Shown here one piece after another: positions 1 through 5,192 of a DNA stretch of 9,428 bases. The first letter of the stretch is position 1; the number at the start of each line of letters is the position of its first letter. A program made the translations under genes and the position numbers. Origin of the DNA: DAIDJM01 sp964250215 (lineage in GTDB: Bacteria > Pseudomonadota > Alphaproteobacteria > Acetobacterales > Acetobacteraceae); the NCBI GenBank assembly GCA_964250215.1, contig CAXUEX010000112.1, positions 1 through 9,428 on the forward strand, read 5' to 3'. The notes beneath the pieces were generated by a model. The model saw only the letters and a program-made list of their open reading frames with translations. It was not told the origin of the DNA and searched no databases.

Positions 1-113
1 GTCGACCTGCCGGCGCGGTCGATCGCCACAATCCGCGGCGCGCGGCGCAGGCGCGGCTGGGTTTGCAGGGGCTGCGCGATGCGGTGGCGTCGCTGGGGTT
101 GGCGGCGACGTGA
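1..113 (+). CDS. 3' end of an unidentified upstream gene (partial)
   Basis: Reading in the frame of the TGA at 111-113, the sequence is open back to the window edge and gives about 36 C-terminal residues ending in LRDAVASLGLAAT. The stop overlaps the GTG start of the next gene (GTGA, 4 bases), the usual sign of translational coupling in one operon. The visible tail is Ala/Arg/Leu-rich and looks helical, with no diagnostic motif. Because the next gene is a glycosyltransferase, a sugar- or envelope-polysaccharide function is plausible, but nothing in the tail itself shows it. Confidence 0.6.
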   Translation, partial: RPAGAVDRHNPRRAAQARLGLQGLRDAVASLGLAAT

Positions 114-1231
114 AGATTCTCGTCTGGCAGTGGGGACGGTTCGGCGCCGGGCCGCGCTTGGCGGCGGGTTTCGCCGCCGCGTTCGCGGCCATTCCGGGCG
201 TGGAAACGGCGCTGTCGCTTGCTTCCGGGCCCGAATTGATGCAGGCGGCGTCAAGGCCCGTCTGCGCGCTGCCGGTGGCCACTTACCGCGGCGCGGCCGG
301 GTATGTCGGCCGGGTTCTCGCCACGCCGCGCGATCTGCCGCGCCTTGTCGCCCGGATCGCGGCGCTGGCGCCGGATGTGGCGTTCTGCGCCATGCCGGCG
401 GCATTGGACCTGGCGATGCATGCGGCGCTGCACCGGTTGCGCGTGCCGTATGCGGTGGTGGTGCACGATGCCGATCTGCATCCGGGCGATGGCTACCCGA
501 TGCAGATGCTGCTGCAGCGCCGGCTGTGCCGCCGGGCGGATGCGCTGGTGGCGCTTTCCCAGCACGTGGCGGACCGGCTGGATGCGCAGGGGCTCACCCG
601 CGGCAAGCCTTTGTTGCGCGGCCGGTTGCCGCCGGCGGTGTTCGAATCGCTGCCGCCGCCGGGCGCGCATGGCGGCCGGCTGCGGCTGCTGTTTTTCGGG
701 CGGCTGCTGCCGTACAAAGGGCTCGATCTGCTGGCGGCCGCGCTTTCGCGCCTGCTGCCGCGCGACGATCTGGAAGTGCGCGTGGTGGGCAGCGGGCCGG
801 AGAGCCCGGAACTGGATGCGCTGCGCCGGTTGCCCGGCGTTACCGTGGAAAACCGCTGGGTGCCGGAGGACGAAATCGGCGGCTTGCTCGGCTGGTCGGA
901 CGCGCTGGCGCTGACGTATCGCGAAGCGAGCCAGAGCGGCGTGGCGGCGGCGGCCATCTCGGCCCGGCGATTCGTGATTTCCACCTCGGTGGGCGGGCTG
1001 GCGGAACAGTTGCGCGACGAACCGGCGGCGATTTTGTGTGCGCCGGACGCGCGGAGCATCGCCGTGGCGATTGCGCGGCTGCTGGACGCGCCGCCGGTCG
1101 CGGGGTTCGCCGGGGAAAGCCATAGCTGGCGCGACTCGATCGAACGGTTGTGCATCGGGCTGGCGCGCCTGCGCCGGCCCGGGGCGCCGCCGCTGGACCC
1201 CGTGCGCGACAAATCCCTGGAGCCCGTTTGA
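110..1231 (+). CDS. GT4-like glycosyltransferase (GT-B fold)
   Basis: A 373-residue protein beginning MKILVWQWGRFGAGPR, the usual start of a GT-B N-terminal Rossmann domain, so the GTG at 110 is the sensible start although its Shine-Dalgarno is weak. The C-terminal nucleotide-sugar domain (about 190-330) has FFGRLLPYKGLD at 195-206 with the conserved Arg198 and Lys203, and VVGSGPE near 225-231. The segment YREASQSGV at 270-278 corresponds to the GT4 E-x7-E site; the first Glu (E272) is present but the second position is Ala, a variant I associate with an EASQSGV subgroup. No signal peptide or membrane span, so the protein is likely cytosolic or membrane-peripheral. It probably transfers a sugar from a nucleotide donor in envelope polysaccharide or glycolipid synthesis. 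Donor and acceptor cannot be read from sequence. It is coupled to the gene upstream by a 4-base overlap. Confidence 0.85.
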   Translation: MKILVWQWGRFGAGPRLAAGFAAAFAAIPGVETALSLASGPELMQAASRPVCALPVATYRGAAGYVGRVLATPRDLPRLVARIAALAPDVAFCAMPAALDLAMHAALHRLRVPYAVVVHDADLHPGDGYPMQMLLQRRLCRRADALVALSQHVADRLDAQGLTRGKPLLRGRLPPAVFESLPPPGAHGGRLRLLFFGRLLPYKGLDLLAAALSRLLPRDDLEVRVVGSGPESPELDALRRLPGVTVENRWVPEDEIGGLLGWSDALALTYREASQSGVAAAAISARRFVISTSVGGLAEQLRDEPAAILCAPDARSIAVAIARLLDAPPVAGFAGESHSWRDSIERLCIGLARLRRPGAPPLDPVRDKSLEPV

Positions 1232-1249
1232 GCCACACCGCATTTTGTG

Positions 1250-1274
1250 AACCGGGTGTTGCGCCAACCGGGTG
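1250..1274 (+). repeat. tandem 9-mer AACCGGGTG in the cfa upstream region
   Basis: AACCGGGTG occurs at 1250-1258 and again, identically, at 1266-1274, 16 bases apart start to start. The 92-base gap 1232-1323 between the glycosyltransferase and cfa holds these two copies and no clear terminator or consensus promoter; CATAAG at 1302-1307 could be a weak -10. Tandem half-sites in such a position could be an operator for a regulator of cfa, but the role is inferred. Confidence 0.35.
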
Positions 1275-1323
1275 AGGTGCGGTTACGTTGTTCTTGCTCG
1301 GACATAAGTGGAAGGGCAAGCCG

Positions 1324-2547
1324 ATGAAAACGGTGCTGCAATCCATCTTCCGGCGGCTGATTCGCTGCGGAAAGCTGCAAATCACCTGGCCGGACGGCAG
1401 CGTTTCCACGCACGAGGGCGCCCCGGGACCGGTGGCGGCAATCCGCTTGCGGGATTGGCGCACGGTGCGGCGGCTGGCGCTGAACCCCGGCATGGCGTTC
1501 GGCGAATCCTATATGGAAGGCGGGCTGGAATTCGCGCACGGCGACGTGTTCGCGGGGCTCGACCTGGTGCTGACGAACATCTGCGCCGGCGAGAACCATC
1601 CGCTGATGCGGCTGCACCAAGAGCTGCGGCGTGTGACGCGGCAGTTCCGGCAGATCAACGACGCCGGGCGGGCGCGGCGGCATGTGGCGCACCACTACGA
1701 TCTGGACAGCCGCGTGTACAGCCTGTTTCTGGATGCGGACCAGCAATATTCCTGCGCGTATTTTCCGCGCGGCGACGAGACGCTGGAAGCGGCGCAGCTT
1801 GCCAAGAAGCGGCATATCGCGACGAAGCTGCATCTGCATCGCCCCGATCTGACGGTGCTGGATATCGGCTGCGGCTGGGGCGGGATGGCGCTGACGCTGG
1901 CGCGGGAATACGGCGCGCGGGTGCATGGCATCACGCTTTCCACCGAGCAGTTGTCATTGGCGCGGGCGCGCGCCGAGGCGGCGGGGCTGGCGGATCGGGT
2001 GGAATTCGAACTGGCGGATTACCGCAGCGTGCAGCAGCGGTTCGATCGCGTGGTTTCGGTGGGCATGATGGAGCATGTCGGGGCGCCGAACTATCCCGCG
2101 TTCTTCGGCACAGTGCGGGATTGCCTGGCGCCCGACGGGGTGGCGCTGATCCACCACATCGGGCGCAGCGAAGGCCCCGGCGTGACGGCGCCGTGGTTGC
2201 AGACCTACATCTTTCCGGGCGGGTATTCGCCGGCGCTGAGCGAGGTTCTGCCGGCGGTGGAGCGCAGCCGGCTGATGCTGACCGATGTGGAGGTTTGGCG
2301 GCTGCATTACGCGCGCACGCTGGAATTGTGGCGGGAGCGGTTTGCCCGGCACCGCGAGGAGATCCGCGAGCTGACGGACGAGCGGTTCTGCCGGATGTTC
2401 GAGTTCTACCTGGCCGGGGCGGAGCTGGCGTTTCGGCGCGAGCGGCAGGTGGTTTTTCAGTTGCAGCTATCGCCGAGCCAGACGGCGCTGCCCGCGGCGC
2501 GCGACCAGCTTGCCGGCTTTTCCGAGGAACTGGCCGTAAGCCACTGA
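1324..2547 (+). CDS. cfa: cyclopropane-fatty-acyl-phospholipid synthase
   Basis: A SAM-dependent methyltransferase of 407 residues that adds a methylene group across cis double bonds of membrane phospholipid acyl chains, stiffening membranes against acid and other stress. The SAM site VLDIGCGWGG is at 178-187. Residues corresponding to the bicarbonate-binding and catalytic set of E. coli Cfa are all recognisable: Cys144 in YSCAYF, Glu250 in MMEHVG, His277 in HHIG and Tyr329 in HYARTLELW. Length matches the family (E. coli about 380). I chose ATG 1324 because GGAAGGG at 1310-1316 is well placed before it; an in-frame TTG at 1288 would add 12 residues but has poorer support. The N-terminal 100 residues are the typical less conserved Cfa region. 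It appears to be a single transcription unit ending at the stem-loop at 2552-2592. The family also includes tuberculostearate-type enzymes, but Cfa is the best call. Confidence 0.95.
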   Translation: MKTVLQSIFRRLIRCGKLQITWPDGSVSTHEGAPGPVAAIRLRDWRTVRRLALNPGMAFGESYMEGGLEFAHGDVFAGLDLVLTNICAGENHPLMRLHQELRRVTRQFRQINDAGRARRHVAHHYDLDSRVYSLFLDADQQYSCAYFPRGDETLEAAQLAKKRHIATKLHLHRPDLTVLDIGCGWGGMALTLAREYGARVHGITLSTEQLSLARARAEAAGLADRVEFELADYRSVQQRFDRVVSVGMMEHVGAPNYPAFFGTVRDCLAPDGVALIHHIGRSEGPGVTAPWLQTYIFPGGYSPALSEVLPAVERSRLMLTDVEVWRLHYARTLELWRERFARHREEIRELTDERFCRMFEFYLAGAELAFRRERQVVFQLQLSPSQTALPAARDQLAGFSEELAVSH

Positions 2548-2551
2548 TATT

Positions 2552-2603
2552 GAAAGTTCTTTGGTTCCTTCTTTCAAGAAAGAACGACTTTCTTGCTTTT
2601 TCT
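2552..2603 (+). terminator. A/T-rich bulged stem-loop after cfa, probable terminator
   Basis: GAAAGTTCTTT (2552-2562) pairs with AAAGAA...TTTC (2579-2592): 7 bp (2556-2562 with 2579-2585) plus 4 bp (2552-2555 with 2589-2592) separated by a 3-base bulge, around a 16-base loop. An alternative inner stem, TTCTTT (2569-2574) with AAAGAA (2579-2584) and loop CAAG, competes with it. A T-rich run follows (2589-2602). Position 5 bases after the cfa stop fits a Rho-independent terminator. Its composition is strikingly poorer in G+C than everything around it, so it could also be a copy of a dispersed intergenic element. Confidence 0.6.
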
Positions 2604-2604
2604 G

Positions 2605-2633
2605 TTGCGGTTTCCGCGCCGATGGCTTATAGA
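2605..2633 (+). promoter_or_regulatory. candidate sigma70-type promoter of the VOC/unknown operon
   Basis: TTGCGG (2605-2610) and TATAGA (2628-2633) are separated by exactly 17 bases, lie directly upstream of a well-placed ribosome binding site and ATG, and the -10 overlaps the LexA-type box. The matches are partial (3 of 6 and 4 of 6), so the call rests largely on context. Transcription would start near 2640. Confidence 0.5.
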
Positions 2634-2646
2634 ACAAATCAAGAAC
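2632..2646 (+). promoter_or_regulatory. LexA (SOS) operator, GAAC-N7-GAAC
   Basis: The sequence GAACAAATCAAGAAC is a perfect GAAC-N7-GAAC direct repeat. This equals GTTC-N7-GTTC on the other strand, the established LexA recognition pattern of Alphaproteobacteria. The first half-site overlaps the candidate -10 and the second lies at the expected transcription start, so a bound repressor would block the promoter. The box ends 15 bases before the start codon of the VOC gene. The A-rich spacer is also typical of such boxes, which makes chance less likely in DNA this rich in G+C. Confidence 0.7.
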
Positions 2647-2661
2647 AATGAGGAGGGGCAG

Positions 2662-3033
2662 ATGATCGGGTACGTTACGCTTGGCACGAACGATCTGGCG
2701 CGGGCTTCGGCGTTCTACGACGCGATCGCGGCCGAGCTGGGCACGGCGAGGATGATGGAGACCGACCGTTTCGTGGCCTGGGGGACGGCCGGCGGCGCGG
2801 CGGGGATTGGGATTACGCTGCCGCACGACCGGCAGGCGGCGACGGTGGGCAACGGCACGATGGTGGCGCTGGAGGCGAGGGACCGGGCGCAGGTGGACCG
2901 GATCCATGCGCTGGCGCTGCGGCTGGGCGGCGCGGACGAGGGGGCGCCGGGGGATCGGGGCGGCGGTTTCTACGCCGGATATTTCCGCGACCTGGATGGC
3001 AACAAGCTGAACGCGTTCGTGATGGGGGAGTGA
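2662..3033 (+). CDS. VOC-superfamily (glyoxalase/bleomycin-resistance fold) protein
   Basis: A 123-residue single-domain protein starting MIGYVTLGTNDLARASAFYD, with the two beta-alpha-beta-beta-beta halves of a VOC module, the second ending YFRDLDGNKLNAF. ATG 2662 is fixed by AGGAGGGG at 2650-2657. VOC proteins include glyoxalases, dioxygenases and antibiotic-binding resistance proteins. Here the positions normally holding metal ligands appear to be Tyr4 (for His), Met67 (for His) and Asn117 (for Glu), so a metal-dependent glyoxalase I activity is unlikely and ligand binding is more plausible. It is the first gene after the LexA-type operator and is followed after only 4 bases by the 308-residue gene, implying co-transcription and damage-inducible expression (inferred). 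Substrate unknown. Confidence 0.9.
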   Translation: MIGYVTLGTNDLARASAFYDAIAAELGTARMMETDRFVAWGTAGGAAGIGITLPHDRQAATVGNGTMVALEARDRAQVDRIHALALRLGGADEGAPGDRGGGFYAGYFRDLDGNKLNAFVMGE

Positions 3034-3037
3034 GGCG

Positions 3038-3964
3038 ATGGATTGGCTGGATGGGCTGACGCCGGCGCTGAGCTGGTCGGGCGGGACGAGGGTTTTTTTC
3101 CAGCAGCCGTATCTGGCGGGGATCGGCGGGGCGTTCTGCACGCCCACCGCGAGCCGGGAACCGCCGCCGCTGGACCGGTTCGGCCTGACGCTTTGGCAGC
3201 CTAACCCCTATCAGTCGGGCGGCGGGCTGGTGCCGGTGGAATGGGCCATGGGCGATTTGACCGGATTCTATCCGGCGATGCCCGGCACCGCACAGCTCGG
3301 CTTTGTGGCGGAGGCCGGCAGCAGCGGCGCGCAGGCGGCGGGGCCGGTGGTGGGTGCGTATATCGACAGCCGCGACCTGATCCATGGCTCGTCGAACAGC
3401 AAGATGATGATTGCGCCGGGCTTCAAGCTCGGCGAGCGGGCGGGCCCGTTCGCATTTGCCGATGCCGAGAGCGCGGTGCACGTGCTGCTGTATTTGCAGG
3501 TGCCGGTGGCGGCGACCGCGGGGGTGGCCAAGAGCTACGCCTATGTTTCGCTGGATCTGGGTTTGCAGGACGAGGCGAGCGGCGTGGAGATCAGTTTCGG
3601 CACCGCGCTGTTCTCGGCGGCGACTTCGTTCCATTCGACGATGGCGATCGATCCGCCGACTGGCAACATGATGATCAATGGCGGGCTGTTCGAGGAAAAC
3701 CCGTATCTGGAGCCGGCGGAAGGCACCACGCTGCACCAGAACGGCACGTGGCGCGGGCTGCGGATGTTCGCCTACACGATCCCGGCGGCGCGGTTTGCGG
3801 CGGCGCTGGCGGAATTGCGGCGGCAGCATCCGGATTTTCCGGCGGCCACCGATCCGGCCGCGTATCGGCTGCGCGGTGTGCATTTGAATGCGGAGCTGCA
3901 ATTCGCGGGTGGGCCGGCGCGGCTTGGGTGGTCGATGCAGGGGCTTACCGTGAGCCTTTCGTAG
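3038..3964 (+). CDS. conserved-looking protein of unknown function, likely beta-rich
   Basis: A 308-residue protein I do not recognise. Its ATG follows the VOC stop by 4 bases, with GGGGAGTGAGG before it, so it is almost certainly translated from the same message. It has no signal peptide, no membrane span and only one Cys (C34). The sequence is rich in alternating hydrophobic segments, such as AYVSLDLGLQD (168-178) and VHLNAELQF (281-289), and Gly-rich turns, suggesting a beta-sandwich; one clear helix covers about 249-263. Charged residues cluster in GAYIDSRDLIHGSSNSK (106-122) and FEENPYLEPAEG (218-229), possible binding or active-site loops. Codon use and G+C-rich third positions match its neighbours, so it is a genuine resident gene. 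Being second in a probable LexA-controlled operon suggests a stress role; no enzymatic function can be assigned. Confidence 0.85.
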   Translation: MDWLDGLTPALSWSGGTRVFFQQPYLAGIGGAFCTPTASREPPPLDRFGLTLWQPNPYQSGGGLVPVEWAMGDLTGFYPAMPGTAQLGFVAEAGSSGAQAAGPVVGAYIDSRDLIHGSSNSKMMIAPGFKLGERAGPFAFADAESAVHVLLYLQVPVAATAGVAKSYAYVSLDLGLQDEASGVEISFGTALFSAATSFHSTMAIDPPTGNMMINGGLFEENPYLEPAEGTTLHQNGTWRGLRMFAYTIPAARFAAALAELRRQHPDFPAATDPAAYRLRGVHLNAELQFAGGPARLGWSMQGLTVSLS

Positions 3965-4032
3965 TGCGGCATCGGTTTGGCGGTCGGTTCGAGAGCAAGG
4001 ATCGGGGTTCGGGCCCCTTCCCTTCCCGGTAG

Positions 4033-4059
4033 CGTCTCCCGAGATCGCGTTGGGAGATG
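4033..4059 (+). promoter_or_regulatory. hairpin that can mask the ada ribosome binding site
   Basis: TCTCCC (4035-4040) pairs perfectly with GGGAGA (4052-4057), which contains the Shine-Dalgarno GGGAG of ada. The pairing extends outward (C4033-G4059, G4034-U4058) and inward (G4041-U4051, A4042-U4050), giving about 10 bp with three G-U wobbles at most and a 7-base loop. Folding would hide the ribosome binding site 6 bases before ATG 4063. Pairing is seen in the sequence; a regulatory role is inferred. The preceding gap (3965-4032) shows only a 4-bp GGGG/CCCC stem at 4004-4017 and no recognisable terminator or E. coli-type Ada box. Confidence 0.35.
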
Positions 4060-4062
4060 ACG

Positions 4063-5166
4063 ATGCCGAGCGAAGCCGAGTGCTGGGAGGCGGTGCAGGC
4101 GCGGGATGCGCGGTTCGATGGACGGTTCGTGTATTCGGTGGCGAGCACCGGGGTGTATTGCCGGCCATCTTGCGGATCGCGGGCGAAGCGGCGGGAGAAT
4201 TTGGCGTTTCATGCCTCGCCGGATGCGGCGGCGCGGGCCGGGTTTCGGGCATGCTTGCGGTGCCGGCCGGATGGGGAGTCGGTGGCGGAGCGGCGTGTGG
4301 CGGCGGTGGCGGCGGCGTGCCGCGCCATGGCGGGGGCGGAAGATTTGCCGGATTTGCGGGCGGTGGCCGAGGCGGCTGGGCTGAGCCGGTTTCACTTTCA
4401 CCGCGTTTTTCGGAGCCTTACGGGCGTGACGCCGAAGGATTACGCGGCGGCGCAGCGGGCGGCGCGCGTGCGGCAGGCGCTGGCGGCGCGGAAGCCGGTG
4501 ACCGAGGCGATTTATGAGGCCGGCTACAACGCGAGCAGCCGCTTCTATGCGCGGGCCGCGCGGGAATTGGGCATGGCGCCGTCGGCGTATCGCGATGGCG
4601 GGGATGGCGAGCGGCTGCGCTTTGCCATTGGCCACGCTTCGCTGGGCGCGGTGCTAGTGGCGGCAAGCGAACGCGGCGTGGCGGCGATTCTGCTAGGCGA
4701 CGATGCGGATGCGCTGCCGCGCGAACTGGAGCGGATGTTTCCGAAGGCGGAACTGATCGGCGGCGATGCGGATTTCGCGCGCGACGTGGCGCAGGTGATC
4801 GGCTTCATCGAGGGGCGGTCGCCGGCGCTGGATCTGCCGCTGGATATTCGCGGCACGGCGTTTCAGAAGCGCGTGTGGGATGCGGTGGCGAAAATTCCGC
4901 CGGGGTGCACGGCAGATTATGCGGAAATCGCGGGGGCGATCGGCCGGCCGGGGGCGGCGCGGGCGGTGGCCGGCGCGTGCGCGGCGAACAAGCTGGCGGT
5001 GGCGATTCCGTGCCACCGCGTGGTGCGGCGGGGTGGCGGGATGGCGGGATACCGCTGGGGTGTTGCGCGCAAGCGGGCGTTGCTGGAGCGGGAAGCGCAG
5101 CCCGCAACGCCGAATGGCGGACAATCGAGGCGGAACCGCGTGATGCCGAACAGCGAACCCGCCTAG
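4063..5166 (+). CDS. ada: Ada: bifunctional alkylated-DNA repair methyltransferase and transcription activator
   Basis: A 367-residue protein with the full Ada architecture. The N-terminal zinc domain (about 1-75) has Cys33 and Cys37 in VYCRPSC and Cys64 and Cys67 in CLRC; in E. coli the first of these accepts methyl groups from phosphotriesters and switches Ada into an activator. An AraC-type helix-turn-helix region covers about 75-175 (LSRFHFHRVFRSLTGVTPKDY). The C-terminal O6-alkylguanine methyltransferase domain starts near 187 and carries the suicide cysteine Cys317 in IPCHRV. All key residues are present, so it should both repair DNA and induce genes. I prefer ATG 4063 over ATG 4057 because GGGAG at 4052-4056 is spaced correctly only for 4063. 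The tail after LLEREA runs about 22 residues beyond the E. coli end. It follows the LexA-type operon by 98 bases and could be partly co-transcribed with it. Confidence 0.95.
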   Translation: MPSEAECWEAVQARDARFDGRFVYSVASTGVYCRPSCGSRAKRRENLAFHASPDAAARAGFRACLRCRPDGESVAERRVAAVAAACRAMAGAEDLPDLRAVAEAAGLSRFHFHRVFRSLTGVTPKDYAAAQRAARVRQALAARKPVTEAIYEAGYNASSRFYARAARELGMAPSAYRDGGDGERLRFAIGHASLGAVLVAASERGVAAILLGDDADALPRELERMFPKAELIGGDADFARDVAQVIGFIEGRSPALDLPLDIRGTAFQKRVWDAVAKIPPGCTADYAEIAGAIGRPGAARAVAGACAANKLAVAIPCHRVVRRGGGMAGYRWGVARKRALLEREAQPATPNGGQSRRNRVMPNSEPA

Positions 5167-5186
5167 CGAAACAGCGTGCGGGTTCG
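5154..5186. terminator. inverted repeat between convergent ada and ABC transporter genes
   Basis: CGAACCCGC (5154-5162) and GCGGGTTCG (5178-5186) form a perfect 9-bp stem around a 15-base loop that includes the ada stop codon. The position between two convergent genes only 26 bases apart suits a bidirectional terminator. There is no good T-run on either side, so termination may be of the U-poor kind or Rho-assisted. Confidence 0.5.
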
Positions 5187-5192
5187 GGTTGA

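Noticed and set aside
493..1926. Very long minus-strand open frame across the glycosyltransferase and cfa
   Set aside because: It is a shadow of two real plus-strand genes, with Arg/Pro/Ser/Gln-biased composition and no domain.
2556..2567. Second LexA box from GTTC repeats after cfa
   Set aside because: The two GTTC copies are separated by 4 bases, not 7, and are part of the stem-loop.
3965..4062. E. coli-type Ada box or tRNA-like T-arm (GGTTCGAGA) upstream of ada
   Set aside because: No AAT...GCAA arrangement is present, and no acceptor or anticodon stems can be drawn around the T-arm-like sequence.
2813..4252. 479-codon minus-strand open frame opposite the unknown protein and ada
   Set aside because: Low-complexity Arg/Pro/His composition, and it overlaps three plus-strand genes with good ribosome binding sites and family matches.
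5148..5158. GAAC pair at the ada 3' end as a LexA site
   Set aside because: The spacing is 3 bases and the site lies at the end of a coding region, away from any promoter.
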